The notes: generated by a model not told the origin, from the letters alone. A DNA stretch of 64,000 nt from Leisingera daeponensis DSM 23529 (GCF_000473145.1 NZ_KI421500.1:3063725-3127724); one strand, 5' to 3'; shown: positions 42,440 to 52,662, counted from the stretch's first letter. Translations and numbers: made by a program.

Positions 42440-42799
42440 CAGCGGGCGGGGCGGGGGCTCCCGCCTGATCCGGGTCCTCCGCTGAATGACCCTTCTCCGT
42501 TGGGCCGCACGCCGCGCGGCAGCGCGGCGTGCGGCCCAACGCCGCCAGGGGGCTGGCGCAGCCAGGGCCAGCCAGCGGGGGCGGGAGCGCGCGGTCGGGA
42601 TCATCAGCGGCAGCCCCGCGATGCGGCTGTAATGCCCCGGGGATTTGCATGCCGGTTGCGGGCGGCATCATCCGGGCGCATCAGCCGTTCCGATGCGGCA
42701 CGGAGGTCAGACCGGGGCCGTGCCGTGACCAACTCCTCTCTTGGTTTCCGGCGCTTAGGATTCCATATAGGGGGGAAGTTCCAAGCGGAGAACAAACTT
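42440..42799. other. 360-base intergenic region with a palindromic repeat
   Basis: The left 150 bases consist mainly of the palindromic element at 42457-42588 (separate entry), following xthA. The right part (42600-42799) is unremarkable until a less GC-rich stretch near 42760-42799. There GGAG lies 9 bases before the thioredoxin-family gene, whose promoter should be here. I see no credible small gene. Confidence 0.5.
42457..42588. repeat. Nested palindromic intergenic element
   Basis: The core is a perfect 19-bp inverted repeat with a 4-base loop: GTTGGGCCGCACGCCGCGC at 42499-42517 and its complement at 42522-42540. Outer arms GCTCCCGCC (42457-42465) and GGCGGGAGC (42580-42588) are also exactly complementary. 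The element follows the xthA stop. The arm words GTTGGGC and GGCGGGAG recur in the hairpin cluster at 52498-52680, which suggests a dispersed repeat family. Confidence 0.8.
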
Positions 42800-43726
42800 A
42801 TGAGCGACTTTTTTGGCAGCGCCGCACCAGCGGGCGATCTGATCAAGGACGTGACCGAAGCCACCTTTATGCAGGACGTGGTCGACGCGTCGATGCAGGC
42901 TCCGGTGATCGTGGATTTCTGGGCCCCCTGGTGCGGTCCTTGTAAAACCCTGGGTCCGATGCTGGAGGCGGCCGTCACCAAGGCCAAGGGCGCCGTCACC
43001 ATGGCCAAGATCAACGTCGATGAGAACCAGCGCCTGGCGCAGGCGCTGGCGCAGCAGGGGCTGCCGCTGCAATCCATCCCGACCGTTGTCGCCTTTGTGC
43101 AGGGCCGCCCGGTCGACATGTTCCAGGGCGCCTTGCCGGCGTCGGAAATCGACGCTTTCCTGAAGAACGTGATCGAGGCCGCGGGCGGCACCGCCGACGG
43201 CGGGCTTGGCGAAGCGCTGGAGGCCGCGGAACAGATGCTGGCCGAAGGCGCGGTTGCGGATGCGGCCCAGACCTTTGCCGCCATCCTGGGCGAGGACGAC
43301 AAGTGCGCCGCCGCCTATGGCGGGCTGGCGCGGGCCCATATAGCCCTGGGCGAATTGGATCAGGCCGAAGCGGTGCTGAACGGCGCGCCGGCGGACATCG
43401 CCTCCGCGGCGGAAATCGAAGCGGCCTTTGCGCAGATCGAGCTTGCCCGCCAGGCGGAAAATGCCGGTCCGGTGACAGAGCTGCGGGCCGCTGTGGACGC
43501 AAACCCCGGCGATCACCAGGCCCGATTCGACCTGGCGCAGGCCCTGCATGCAACCGGCGACACCGAGGCGGCCGTTGCTGAACTGCTGGAGCTGTTCCGC
43601 CGCGACCGGGACTGGAATGACGGGGCCGCCAAGACGCAGCTCTTCACCATCTTCGATGCGCTCAAGCCGAACGACCCGGTGGTTCTGAACGGACGGCGCA
43701 AGCTGAGCTCGATGATATTTGCCTAA
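42800..43726 (+). CDS. Thioredoxin-TPR protein, YbbN/CnoX-like
   Basis: A 308-residue protein. An N-terminal thioredoxin domain has WCGPCK (Cys45, Cys48) and cis-Pro in QSIPTVV. Four to five TPR-like helical pairs follow (about residues 130-300), for example AYGGLARAHIALGELDQAEAVL. It matches the YbbN/CnoX co-chaperone family, which protects proteins from oxidative aggregation and hands them to GroEL and DnaK; many alphaproteobacterial members keep the CGPC active site, as here. The open frame extends 100 codons upstream through the repeat region, so the ATG at 42800 is used. Co-oriented with the Lon-domain gene 27 bases downstream. Confidence 0.88.
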   Translation: MSDFFGSAAPAGDLIKDVTEATFMQDVVDASMQAPVIVDFWAPWCGPCKTLGPMLEAAVTKAKGAVTMAKINVDENQRLAQALAQQGLPLQSIPTVVAFVQGRPVDMFQGALPASEIDAFLKNVIEAAGGTADGGLGEALEAAEQMLAEGAVADAAQTFAAILGEDDKCAAAYGGLARAHIALGELDQAEAVLNGAPADIASAAEIEAAFAQIELARQAENAGPVTELRAAVDANPGDHQARFDLAQALHATGDTEAAVAELLELFRRDRDWNDGAAKTQLFTIFDALKPNDPVVLNGRRKLSSMIFA

Positions 43727-43753
43727 AATCGGGGCAGCACTACACTCTGTCCT

Positions 43754-44398
43754 ATGATCCAGCCTGCCGATCTGCCGGACACCATTGCCGTGTTTCCCTT
43801 GCCCGGGGCGCTTTTGCTGCCCCGCTCACGCCTGCCGCTGCACATCTTTGAGCCGCGGTATCTGCAAATGCTTGAAGACACGCTGAAAACGCGGCAGCGG
43901 CTGATCGGCATGGTACAGCCTTGCCCGGGGCCGAACGGGCAGGGCGAAGACCTGCATGCGATCGGCTGCGCCGGGCGGGTCACCCAGTTCTCCGAAACCG
44001 AAGACGGCCGGTACCTGGTCACGCTGTCTGGCGTGTCCCGGTTCCGCGTCACCCGCGAGTCCGGCGGGTTTGCGCCGTACCGGCGCTGTGATGTCAGCTG
44101 GGCAGGATTTGAGCGCGACCTGGGCCGGACCGAGGCGGATGCGGCGCTCGACCGCCCCTCGTTCCTGAACCTGCTGGAGCGGTTCTTTACCGCCCGCAGC
44201 CTGTCGACTGACTGGGAGGCGCTGAAAGAGGCTGAAGATGAGCTGCTGATCAATTCCCTGGCGATGCTGCTGGAGTTCGACCCCGAGGACAAACAGGCCT
44301 TGCTCGAGGCGCCCTGCCTTGCGACAAGGCGGGAAACGCTTGTCACTTTGATCGAATTCGCCCTGCGCGGCGGCTCTCAGGAGGAAACCCTGCAATGA
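43754..44398 (+). CDS. Lon N-terminal (substrate-binding) domain protein
   Basis: A 214-residue protein formed by the Lon substrate-binding domain alone: [30 protein letters not shown] start, [14 protein letters not shown], and a helical C-terminal part. It has no ATPase or protease domain. Such stand-alone domains are widespread in bacteria and of unknown function, possibly adaptors. It lies between the YbbN-like and Trm112-like genes, an arrangement that looks like a protein quality-control operon. The last 4 bases overlap the next gene. Confidence 0.87.
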   Translation: MIQPADLPDTIAVFPLPGALLLPRSRLPLHIFEPRYLQMLEDTLKTRQRLIGMVQPCPGPNGQGEDLHAIGCAGRVTQFSETEDGRYLVTLSGVSRFRVTRESGGFAPYRRCDVSWAGFERDLGRTEADAALDRPSFLNLLERFFTARSLSTDWEALKEAEDELLINSLAMLLEFDPEDKQALLEAPCLATRRETLVTLIEFALRGGSQEETLQ

Positions 44399-44583
44399 CG
44401 GAACCACAGGTGCCGGCCTTTGACCGGCGGATGCTGGAAGCGCTGGTCTGTCCGCTGACCCAGACCGTGCTGGACTATGATGCCCAGGCACAGGAGTTGA
44501 TTTCGCGCGCGGCCAATCTTGCCTTCCCGATCCGCAATGGCATCCCTGTGATGCTGGTGGATGAGGCGCGCGAGCTGGACTAA
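44395..44583 (+). CDS. Trm112/UPF0434 family protein
   Basis: A 62-residue protein with the Trm112-like start [18 protein letters not shown] and the conserved [12 protein letters not shown]-terminal part. The usual second zinc Cys of the first knuckle (CPxC) is missing: the sequence reads CPLT. In eukaryotes and archaea Trm112 activates methyltransferases; bacterial members of this length (UPF0434) have no settled role. It starts in an ATGA overlap with the Lon-domain gene. Confidence 0.87.
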   Translation: MTEPQVPAFDRRMLEALVCPLTQTVLDYDAQAQELISRAANLAFPIRNGIPVMLVDEARELD

Positions 44584-44673
44584 GCCCGGTCCCAGCACTG
44601 AAGGGGCCGGGCAGCCGCGGCCCTGCGCGCCAGCGCGGTGCCGCTCCCGCCGGCTTCCTGTGCGGGACGCCGC

Positions 44674-45900
44674 CTAGATCGCCTGGCCTTTCAGCAGCCG
44701 GGGCAGGTCGCCGGTCAGCCCTGCCGCTTCGCGCACGAAATTGCGGCGCAGCCCCGGGATCGCGCCGGCCACGCCCATGCCGATGTCCCGGCCCAGCCGC
44801 AGCAGCGGGTTGTCGTTGGAGAACAGCCGGTTGAACACATCCGTGGCCGCCACCAGCGAGGCGGTGTCAAAGCGGCGCCATTGCTGGTAACGCGCCATCA
44901 CCAGCGGCGAGCCGATATCTTCACCCCGCCGGGTGGCTTCGGTGATCACTTCGGCCAGTGCTCCGACATCGCGCAGGCCGGCGTTCAGGCCTTGGCCGGC
45001 AATCGGGTGCATCCCGTGTGCGGCGTCACCAACCAGGGCCATGCGCTTGCCAATGAAGCTGTTGGCGATGGTCAGGTTCAGCGGGTAGGTGAAGCGCTTG
45101 CCAGCCAGGGAAATCTCCCCCAGGAAATCGCCGAACCGGGGGCGTAAAGCCTGGATATATTCCGCGTCATCCAGGGCGTGAATGGCGCAGGCGGTCTCCG
45201 TCCGCTCGCTCCAAACGATGGAGGACCGGTTGCCCGGCAGCGGCAGGATTGCCAGCGGCCCGGGCGGCATGAAGAACTGATGCGCGATGCCGTGGTGCGG
45301 TTTTTCGTGGTCGATCGCGCAAACCAGCGCGGTCTGGCCGTAATCCCAGCCGGTGCGCTTGATGCCCGCCCGCCGGGCGGTGCCGCTGCGGCGCCCGTCG
45401 GAGCCGACCAGAATCTGGCCGCGCAGCTCTCCGCCGTCGTCCAGGGTCACTGTCACGCCGGTCTGGTCCGGAGCCTGTGCGGTCACGGTCCTGCCGGACA
45501 CGAGCGTGATCTGCGGCTGGTCTTCCATCGCCTGCAGGAAGGCGCGGCGCAGGAAGCGGTCCTCGACCATGTATCCCATCGGGCCTTCTTCCAACTCGGC
45601 ATGGTCGAAATGGATGAAGAAAGGTGAGGGGCCGTGGCCAGCGTGCCCGTCCGTCACCTTGATTTCCAGCATCGGTTGCGCGTTGTCCCCGACATGCTGC
45701 CAGACGCCGGTCTGCTGCAGCAGCCGCTGCGAGGCGAGCGCCAGCGCGTAGCCGCGGCCGTCGAACCCGTCATCGGCCAGTTTGTCCGGGGTCAGCGAGT
45801 CGACCACGGTAACGCTGTGGCCGGTCTGAGCCAGGGCCAGGGCCAGCGCCGGGCCATTCAGCCCGCCGCCCACGATCAGGATATCGGACGCATTTTTCAT
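44674..45900 (-). CDS. UbiH/UbiF/VisC-type FAD monooxygenase
   Basis: A 408-residue aromatic hydroxylase of the ubiquinone-biosynthesis family. The FAD-binding VGGGLNGPALALAL is at about residues 9-22, a conserved SDGRRSGTAR segment is near 160, and GDAAHGMHPIAGQGLN (about 288-303) closes the FAD site. It should hydroxylate the ubiquinone ring at one position, which cannot be assigned from sequence alone. The start at 45900 follows family length, but its ribosome binding site is weak; an ATG 12 codons earlier is possible. Divergent from the amidase gene. Confidence 0.88.
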   Translation of the reverse strand: MKNASDILIVGGGLNGPALALALAQTGHSVTVVDSLTPDKLADDGFDGRGYALALASQRLLQQTGVWQHVGDNAQPMLEIKVTDGHAGHGPSPFFIHFDHAELEEGPMGYMVEDRFLRRAFLQAMEDQPQITLVSGRTVTAQAPDQTGVTVTLDDGGELRGQILVGSDGRRSGTARRAGIKRTGWDYGQTALVCAIDHEKPHHGIAHQFFMPPGPLAILPLPGNRSSIVWSERTETACAIHALDDAEYIQALRPRFGDFLGEISLAGKRFTYPLNLTIANSFIGKRMALVGDAAHGMHPIAGQGLNAGLRDVGALAEVITEATRRGEDIGSPLVMARYQQWRRFDTASLVAATDVFNRLFSNDNPLLRLGRDIGMGVAGAIPGLRRNFVREAAGLTGDLPRLLKGQAI

Positions 45901-46011
45901 GCCCCGCAATATGCGCCTGCTGGCGGGATTGTCCATGCAGGAAGCGCGGGATTGTGCCTGCGTCCTGCTGCCGCTACCGTCACCCGCAACTGCTTACGGG
46001 GAGACGGGCTT

Positions 46012-47343
46012 ATGCAAGACTGGCTGACGATGACGGCCGCCGATCTGGGACGCGGGATTGAGGCGGGTGAAATCGGCCCGGTGGCGCTGACCCGCTGCTA
46101 TCTGGACGCCATTGACGCCCACCCCCTGACAGACCGGATCTACACGCAGGTGACCCGTGACCGGGCGCTGGCGGAAGCGGAAGCGGCTGAGCAGCGCGCT
46201 GGTCTGGGCCTGCGCCGGTCTCCGCTGGACGGGGTTCCGGTCAGCTGGAAGGATTTGTTCGACAGCGCAGGCACCGCGACCGAATCCGGCTCTGACCTGC
46301 TGAAAGGCCGGGTGCCGGATCAGGACGCGGCGGTGCTGAGCAACGCAACCCTCATGGGCACGGTCTGCCTGGGGAAAACCCATATGAGCGAGCTGGCCTT
46401 TTCCGGCCTGGGCTTCAACCCGGTCAAGCAAACACCGCCCTGCGTGAATGACCAGGGCGCAGCGCCGGGCGGGTCGTCCTCCGGTGCCGCGGCATCGGTG
46501 GCCTTTGGCCTGGCGGCGGCTGGCATCGGCTCTGACACCGGCGGGTCGGTGCGCATCCCTGCTGCCTGGAACGATCTGGTGGGGCTCAAGACCACGTCGG
46601 GCCGGATCACCCTGGAGGGCGTGGTGCCGCTGTGCCTGAAGTTCGACACCGTCGGCCCGCTGGCCCGCTCGGTGGAGGATGCCGGACTGCTGCTGGGCGT
46701 CCTGGAAGGCACTGCGGGGCCCGATCTGCGCAAACCCGCGGCTCTGAAAGGGCGCCGCTTTGCCGACCTGCAGAATGTCGTGCAGGATGACCTCGACCCG
46801 AAAATCGCGGCGGCCTACCGGGAAACTCTGGCAAAGCTGAAGGAGGCCGGCGCGCTGATCGTGCCGCTGGAAGTGCCGGAGCTGGAGGAGGCGATGGGCC
46901 TCAGCCCGGTTCTTTACACCACCGAAGCCTATGGGCTGTGGAAAGACGTGATCGAGGCCGCGCCGCAGCTGATGTATGCGGAAATCCTGGAGCGTTTCCG
47001 CACCGGCGCACAGTTCAGCGGTCCGGATTACGTGGCGGCCTGGGCCAAGCTGGAACAGTGCCGCATGGCCTGGGATCAGGCCGTGGCAGGGTTTGACGCA
47101 GTGCTCAGCCCGGCCTCACCGAATTTGCCGCCCAACCTGGAGCGGCTGCAAAGCGACCATGACTATTACGTGCAGTCCAACCTGCTGGCTCTGCGCAACA
47201 CGCGGGTCGGCAACCTCATGGGCGTTTGCGCGCTGTCGCTGCCCACAGGCACGCCCAGTTGCGGGCTGCAAGTGCTGGGACAGCCGGACTGCGAGGAGGC
47301 GCTGCTGCGCACCGGCGCCGCGATCGAGGCCGCCTTGGCCTGA
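46012..47343 (+). CDS. Amidase signature family protein
   Basis: A 443-residue amidase-signature hydrolase. The Ser-Ser-Lys triad is visible: Lys about 80 in SWKDLF, the cis-Ser in GGSSSGAAA (about 154), and nucleophile Ser about 179 in SDTGGSVRIPAA. Members include GatA and aryl or aliphatic amidases; absence of gatB/C points to a stand-alone amidase. GGGGAG lies 8 bases before the ATG. It precedes an aminotransferase and ftsK on the same strand, but gaps of about 110 bases suggest separate promoters. Confidence 0.9.
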   Translation: MQDWLTMTAADLGRGIEAGEIGPVALTRCYLDAIDAHPLTDRIYTQVTRDRALAEAEAAEQRAGLGLRRSPLDGVPVSWKDLFDSAGTATESGSDLLKGRVPDQDAAVLSNATLMGTVCLGKTHMSELAFSGLGFNPVKQTPPCVNDQGAAPGGSSSGAAASVAFGLAAAGIGSDTGGSVRIPAAWNDLVGLKTTSGRITLEGVVPLCLKFDTVGPLARSVEDAGLLLGVLEGTAGPDLRKPAALKGRRFADLQNVVQDDLDPKIAAAYRETLAKLKEAGALIVPLEVPELEEAMGLSPVLYTTEAYGLWKDVIEAAPQLMYAEILERFRTGAQFSGPDYVAAWAKLEQCRMAWDQAVAGFDAVLSPASPNLPPNLERLQSDHDYYVQSNLLALRNTRVGNLMGVCALSLPTGTPSCGLQVLGQPDCEEALLRTGAAIEAALA

Positions 47344-47452
47344 AAGACACATTCGGCCCATCGGCCGCATCACCGGGTGGACGCACCCGCCCGCCATCTG
47401 TAACCTGAGGCGCAAACGGGGCGCCAATGATCCCGTGACCGAGGCACAAGAC

Positions 47453-48631
47453 ATGGATTTTCCTGAGCGGTTTTCGAACCTGCCAGCCTATGCGTTTCCG
47501 CGCCTGAGGGCGCTTCTGGACCATCACACTCCCGGCGGGGATGTGGTGCATATGACCATTGGCGAGCCGAAACATGCGTTCCCGGCCTGGGTCTCTGATG
47601 TCATCGCCGAGAATGCGGCCGGGTTTAACCAGTATCCGGACAACGACGGCACGCCGGAACTGCGCGGCGCCATCGCCGATTGGATCAGCCGCCGCTATGG
47701 CGTGACCGCGAACCCGGAAACGCAGATCATGGCGCTGAACGGCACCCGCGAGGGGCTGTATAACGCCGCGATGGCGCTGTGCCCGGAGCAGAAGAACGGC
47801 AAGACGCCCGTCGTGCTGATCCCGAACCCGTTTTACCAGGTCTATATGGTGGCGACGATCTCCGTCGGCGCAGAGCCTGTTTTCGTGCCCGCGACCGCGG
47901 CCACCGGCCATCTGCCGGACTACGAAAACCTGCCCGAGGATGTGCTGAACCGCACCGCGGTGGCCTATATCTGCTCACCCGCCAACCCGCAGGGCGCTGT
48001 GGCGTCGCGCGATTACTGGACCCGGCTGATTCAGCTGGCCGAAAAATACGATTTCCGCATCTTCGCGGACGAATGCTATTCCGAAATCTACCGCGACGAG
48101 GCCCCCGCGGGGGCGCTGACTGCCGCGCAGGAACTGGGCGCCGATCCGGAACGGGTGGTGCTGTTCAACTCACTGTCTAAACGGTCGAACCTGCCGGGCC
48201 TGCGCTCCGGGCTGATTGCAGGCGGGGCGGAGACCATCAAGCGGGTGAAGCAGTTGCGCGCCTATTCCGGGGCTCCGCTGCCGGGGCCCTTGCAAGCTGC
48301 TGCGGCCAGGGTCTGGGCGGACGAGGCGCATGTGGCGGAGAACCGGGCGCTTTATCAGGAAAAATACAAGATCGCCGATGAGGTGTTCGACGGTCTCAAC
48401 GGCTATATGGCGCCTGAAGCAGGCTTCTTTCTGTGGCTTCCGGTGGACGACGGCGAAAAGGCCGCGCTGAAGCTGTGGACGGAAACCGGCGTGCGGGTGC
48501 TGCCCGGTGCCTATCTGGCGCAGGGCGAACCTGGGCAGAACCCGGGCGAGAGCTACATCAGGGTGGCGCTTGTCGCCCCCGCCGAGGACACCCGCAAGGC
48601 GCTGAGCACGCTGCGCGGCTGTCTTTACTGA
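47453..48631 (+). CDS. Class I/II aminotransferase (DapC/AspC-like)
   Basis: A 392-residue fold-type I PLP enzyme. MTIGEPKHAFP (about residue 34) and NQYPDNDGTPELR begin the substrate region. SPANPQGAV holds the conserved Asn, and the PLP Lys is 243 in NSLSKRSNLPGLRSG. The sequence resembles alphaproteobacterial succinyldiaminopimelate aminotransferases (DapC) as much as aspartate aminotransferases; genes for lysine biosynthesis are not nearby, so the substrate stays open. GAGG lies 8 bases before the ATG. Confidence 0.87.
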   Translation: MDFPERFSNLPAYAFPRLRALLDHHTPGGDVVHMTIGEPKHAFPAWVSDVIAENAAGFNQYPDNDGTPELRGAIADWISRRYGVTANPETQIMALNGTREGLYNAAMALCPEQKNGKTPVVLIPNPFYQVYMVATISVGAEPVFVPATAATGHLPDYENLPEDVLNRTAVAYICSPANPQGAVASRDYWTRLIQLAEKYDFRIFADECYSEIYRDEAPAGALTAAQELGADPERVVLFNSLSKRSNLPGLRSGLIAGGAETIKRVKQLRAYSGAPLPGPLQAAAARVWADEAHVAENRALYQEKYKIADEVFDGLNGYMAPEAGFFLWLPVDDGEKAALKLWTETGVRVLPGAYLAQGEPGQNPGESYIRVALVAPAEDTRKALSTLRGCLY

Positions 48632-48744
48632 ACACCGCTGCGCGGCGCCTGCCGGGGCCGCACAGCCAAGACCAATAAACGACAGGCGCGTGACCCTGCG
48701 GTGAACAGCGGGGCACAGGCACAAGAAACGGAACTGAGGTAGGC

Positions 48745-51700
48745 ATGGCATTTCAAACCCGCAGCCGCGATCCGCTGCTCGACAGCAACATGCAGGCGGC
48801 CATTGAAAAGCGCGGCAAGGAACTGATCGGGATAGCCCTGATTCTGGGGGGGCTGATGGTTGCGGCCATGCTCGGCTCCTACACGCCGGAGGATCCGAAC
48901 TGGACCGTGTCCACCGACGCGCCGGTGCAGAACTGGCTGGGCCGGCCGGGGGCCTCTGTCTCCTTCATTCTGATCACCCTGTTCGGCAAGGCGAGCTGGG
49001 CGCTGCCGCTGTTCCTGTCCACCTGGGGGCTGCGCTTTGTGCTGCACCGGGGCGAGGACCGGGTGGTCTGGCCGCTGCTGTTGTCGGTGCCGTGGCTGCT
49101 GGTTGTGGCGCTGCATATGGAAACCCTCAATGCAAGCTCCGCCTGGCAGCAGAATTACGATTTCGGCCTCGGCGGCATGGTCGGCTATACCTTCCTGGGC
49201 GCGCTTCTGGCGCTGCTGCCGGTCAGCCTGCATTTCATGGTCAAGATCATGTCGCTGCTGAGCGCGGCAGGTATGCTGGCGCTGGGCTGCGCCGTGCTCG
49301 GCTTCACCTGGCCCGAGGTGAAGAAGGGCCTGCACAAGGTCACGGTCGGGCTGATCCTGGGCTATGGCGCGGTTGCCGCGCTGCTGGGCCGCGGGGCCTC
49401 CAGCGGGCTGCAGGCCGCGATGACCTACCGCAAGGACCGGGCCGGGCGCGCGCATTCCGCTGCGGATGATGCCGCCGCCTATGACGGCGCGGACCAAGAC
49501 CCCGAGATGTTCGAGGATTACCCCGAGGATCCCTATGGCGATTACATCGCCGAGGCTGCCCCGGCCGCGCCGGAAGCCCCGGCCAAGGGCGGGCTGCTGT
49601 CCCGCGTTCCGTCGCTGATACGCCGCGCCGCGCCTGCGCCGGCCGCCGCAAATGCCTATGCGGCGGCGCTGGAGGAAACCGATGGCGCAGAAGTTTTGGC
49701 AGACGGCGAGGCTGGCGAGGACCGGATTTCCCAGAAGATCGCCAACGCCGTCCGCATCCGCCGCGCCGCCAACGTGCCGCCGGAACACGACCCGAACCTG
49801 CCCCTGACCAAAGGCCGCGGCACGCGCCCTGCGCCGCTGATCTTCAACCCGGCAGCCGCCCCGGGCGGTCTGCCGCCGGAGCCGCCGCTGACCGCAGCGA
49901 TGGTCCCGGTGCCGCCGCTGCCGGAAGAGCCGGTCCTGGCCTGGCAGGCGCCGGAAGACGACGCCGCGTTCCCCGAAGCCCCGATTGCAGATCTGCATGA
50001 TGATACCGATGACGCGGACTTTGCCGCTGAGTCCGGGATGCTGACCCCGGACCACGTGCCGTTTGAGGCGCTGCCGGACCAAGCCGCGTCTGCTGTGCCG
50101 CCCGCGCCCGCCCCGGAAAAGCCAAAGACGGCAGGACCGCGCCTGACGGTCGATCTGCCGGTGGCAGAGCCGCGCAAGGCTGTCGTGGAACAGCCGGTGC
50201 GCAAGACCGTGCAGCCCTCGGCGCGCGCCAAGGCGGAGGCCCAGCCCAATCTGGCCTTTGACGACAGCGGCAGCGATTTCGAGCTGCCGCCGCTGAGCCT
50301 GCTGACCAACCCGGTCGGCATCGAGCGCCACCATCTCAGCGATGAGGCGCTGGAAGAAAACGCCCGGATGCTGGAAACGGTGCTGGACGATTATGGCGTC
50401 AAGGGCGAGATCGTCTCGGTCCGCCCCGGCCCGGTGGTGACAATGTACGAGCTGGAGCCGGCCCCGGGCCTCAAGGCCTCCCGCGTGATCGGCCTGGCAG
50501 ATGACATCGCGCGCTCGATGTCGGCGTTGTCGGCGCGGGTTTCAACGGTGCCGGGCCGCACCGTGATCGGCATCGAACTGCCGAACGAGAAGCGCGAGAA
50601 AGTGGTGCTGCGCGAAATCCTGTCGTCCCGCGACTTCGGCGACGGCAACCATGCGCTGCCGCTGGCGCTGGGCAAGGATATCGGCGGCGACGCCATGGTC
50701 GCAAATCTCGCCAAGATGCCCCACCTGCTGATCGCGGGCACCACCGGCTCCGGCAAGTCGGTGGCGATCAACACCATGATCCTGTCGCTGCTGTACAAGC
50801 TGACCCCGGATGAATGCCGCCTGATCATGATCGACCCCAAGATGCTGGAACTGTCGGTCTATGACGGTATCCCGCATCTGCTGTCGCCCGTTGTGACCGA
50901 CCCGAAGAAGGCGGTTGTGGCCCTGAAATGGGTGGTGGGCGAGATGGAAGACCGCTACCGCAAGATGTCCAAGATGGGCGTGCGCAACATCGCGGGCTAC
51001 AATGGCCGGGTGAAGGATGCACTGGCCAAGGGCGAGATGTTCTCGCGCACGGTGCAGACCGGATTTGATGACGACACCGGCGAGCCGGTGTTCGAGACCG
51101 AGCAATTCGCCCCCGAGGCGCTGCCCTATATCGTTGTCATCGTCGACGAGATGGCCGACCTGATGATGGTCGCGGGCAAGGAGATCGAAGCCTGCATCCA
51201 GCGTCTGGCGCAGATGGCGCGGGCGAGCGGGATCCACCTGATCATGGCGACCCAGCGTCCCTCGGTCGATGTGATCACCGGTACCATCAAGGCCAACTTC
51301 CCGACCCGGATTTCCTTCCAGGTGACCTCCAAGATCGACAGCCGGACCATCCTGGGCGAAATGGGCGCCGAGCAGCTCCTGGGCATGGGCGACATGCTCT
51401 ATATGGCGGGCGGCGCCAAGATCACCCGCTGCCACGGGCCCTTCGTGTCGGACGAGGAAGTCGAGGAGGTGGTCAACCACCTCAAGCAGTTCGGACCGCC
51501 GGACTATGTCGGAAGCGTGCTGGACGGCCCGGATGACGACAAGGCCGACAATATCGACGCGGTGCTCGGGCTGAATACCGGCGGCAACACCGACACCGAG
51601 GACGCGCTCTATGACACGGCGGTTGCCATCGTGATCAAGGACCGCAAGTGCTCGACCTCTTACATCCAGCGCAAGCTGGCAATCGGCTACAACAAGGCGG

Positions 51701-51789
51701 CGCGGCTGGTGGAGCAGATGGAGGAAGAGGGCGTCGTCTCCTCCGCGAACCATGTCGGCAAGCGGGAAATTCTGGTTCCCGAACAGTAA
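48745..51789 (+). CDS. ftsK: DNA translocase FtsK
   Basis: A 1014-residue FtsK. The N-terminus holds four membrane helices (about residues 25-230) that anchor it at the septum. A Pro/Ala/Glu-rich linker fills about 240-510, and a motor domain follows. Walker A is GTTGSGKSV (about 664-672), and Walker B is [12 protein letters not shown] (about 795-806). The last 65 residues form the gamma winged helix that reads KOPS ([15 protein letters not shown] and [12 protein letters not shown]). It pumps DNA at division and activates XerCD. Length and linker match other alphaproteobacterial FtsK. The lolA gene follows. Confidence 0.96.
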   Translation: MAFQTRSRDPLLDSNMQAAIEKRGKELIGIALILGGLMVAAMLGSYTPEDPNWTVSTDAPVQNWLGRPGASVSFILITLFGKASWALPLFLSTWGLRFVLHRGEDRVVWPLLLSVPWLLVVALHMETLNASSAWQQNYDFGLGGMVGYTFLGALLALLPVSLHFMVKIMSLLSAAGMLALGCAVLGFTWPEVKKGLHKVTVGLILGYGAVAALLGRGASSGLQAAMTYRKDRAGRAHSAADDAAAYDGADQDPEMFEDYPEDPYGDYIAEAAPAAPEAPAKGGLLSRVPSLIRRAAPAPAAANAYAAALEETDGAEVLADGEAGEDRISQKIANAVRIRRAANVPPEHDPNLPLTKGRGTRPAPLIFNPAAAPGGLPPEPPLTAAMVPVPPLPEEPVLAWQAPEDDAAFPEAPIADLHDDTDDADFAAESGMLTPDHVPFEALPDQAASAVPPAPAPEKPKTAGPRLTVDLPVAEPRKAVVEQPVRKTVQPSARAKAEAQPNLAFDDSGSDFELPPLSLLTNPVGIERHHLSDEALEENARMLETVLDDYGVKGEIVSVRPGPVVTMYELEPAPGLKASRVIGLADDIARSMSALSARVSTVPGRTVIGIELPNEKREKVVLREILSSRDFGDGNHALPLALGKDIGGDAMVANLAKMPHLLIAGTTGSGKSVAINTMILSLLYKLTPDECRLIMIDPKMLELSVYDGIPHLLSPVVTDPKKAVVALKWVVGEMEDRYRKMSKMGVRNIAGYNGRVKDALAKGEMFSRTVQTGFDDDTGEPVFETEQFAPEALPYIVVIVDEMADLMMVAGKEIEACIQRLAQMARASGIHLIMATQRPSVDVITGTIKANFPTRISFQVTSKIDSRTILGEMGAEQLLGMGDMLYMAGGAKITRCHGPFVSDEEVEEVVNHLKQFGPPDYVGSVLDGPDDDKADNIDAVLGLNTGGNTDTEDALYDTAVAIVIKDRKCSTSYIQRKLAIGYNKAARLVEQMEEEGVVSSANHVGKREILVPEQ

Positions 51790-51806
51790 GCTGACAAAAA
51801 TCTGCC

Positions 51807-51834
51807 GATGCCGGATTCGCGAGGGTCCGGCATC
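51807..51834 (+). terminator. Hairpin between ftsK and lolA
   Basis: GATGCCGGA (51807-51815) pairs with TCCGGCATC (51826-51834) around a 10-base loop. There is no T run, so it is a weak terminator or an mRNA-stabilising hairpin 17 bases after ftsK. Confidence 0.5.
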
Positions 51835-51868
51835 TTCACATCTGCAATGCCGCACCTATGTTGGACTC

Positions 51869-52453
51869 ATGAAACGGATTGCACTTGCCATTGCGCTGAC
51901 CCTCGCCGCGCCGGCGTCCTGGGCGGCAGAGAAATTGAGCCTGAACGAGATTTCCCGTTATCTGAACGGGATCTCCACGGCGTCATCCCCCTTTACCCAA
52001 ATCAACGATGACGGCAGCCTGTCGACCGGCAAGCTGTACATGCACCGGCCGGGCCGGATGCGGTTTGAATATGACGGCAAGGGCGGCGGCACGGTTGTGG
52101 CCGGCGGCGGGGCGGTGGTGATCCACGACCCCAAGTCGAACCAGCCGCCAGAGACCTATCCGCTGAAACGGACGCCGCTGTCGATCATCCTCGACCGCCG
52201 GGTGGACTTGGGCCGCGCCAATATGGTGGTGGGGCACAGCTTTGACGGCACCTCGACCATCGTGCGGGCGCAGGATCCGGAGCACCCGGATTACGGCAGT
52301 ATCGAGATGATGTTCACCGGTGATCCGGTGGAACTGCGCAAATGGGTGATCCATGACAGCGCAGGCGGCAAGACGACCGTGATCCTGGGCGCGATGAAAA
52401 CCGGCCAGAAGCTGTCCTCCAGCCTGTTTACCACCAGCGGCAGATCCCGATAA
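51869..52453 (+). CDS. lolA: Outer-membrane lipoprotein carrier protein LolA
   Basis: A 194-residue periplasmic protein. A signal peptide (MKRIALAIALTL, cleavage near ASWA-AEKL) precedes a half-barrel starting LSLNEISRYLNGISTASSPFTQ and PGRMRFEY, both typical of LolA. It carries lipoproteins from LolCDE to LolB or the outer membrane. The ATG at 51869 lies 80 bases after ftsK, and its ribosome binding site is weak (TGGACTC). The ftsK-lolA order is conserved in Rhodobacterales, which supports the call. Confidence 0.9.
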   Translation: MKRIALAIALTLAAPASWAAEKLSLNEISRYLNGISTASSPFTQINDDGSLSTGKLYMHRPGRMRFEYDGKGGGTVVAGGGAVVIHDPKSNQPPETYPLKRTPLSIILDRRVDLGRANMVVGHSFDGTSTIVRAQDPEHPDYGSIEMMFTGDPVELRKWVIHDSAGGKTTVILGAMKTGQKLSSSLFTTSGRSR

Positions 52454-52497
52454 GGCACGATCCTCAGCGCAACAGCGGCTCCCGCGCCCGCGGCTGC

Positions 52498-52662
52498 TCC
52501 GGCTTTGCCGGAACCGCCTGGCGGCCTTGGGCCTGGCGCCGGGCTGGCGCCCGGCGCGCCACCGCGTTTTTCCGGCTGTAACGGGGCAATCTGCACGGCA
52601 GCGCACCGCGCTTCAGCGCGGTGCCCGGCCCAACGGCTGAGAGGCTTTCGCCAGAAAGCCTC
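52498..52662. repeat. Cluster of intergenic hairpins
   Basis: Between convergent lolA and the lytic transglycosylase gene lie four hairpins. They are CCGGC-TTT-GCCGG (52499-52511), GCGCCGGGC-TGGC-GCCCGGCGC (52536-52557), GCACCGCGC-TTCA-GCGCGGTGC (52603-52624) and GAGGCTTTC-GCCA-GAAAGCCTC (52641-52662). Three of them share a 9-bp stem and a 4-base loop. The flanking words GCCCAACGGC and GGGCGGGAG recur in the palindrome at 42457-42588. The regularity suggests a REP-like element. No gene fits the 242-base gap. Confidence 0.75.
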
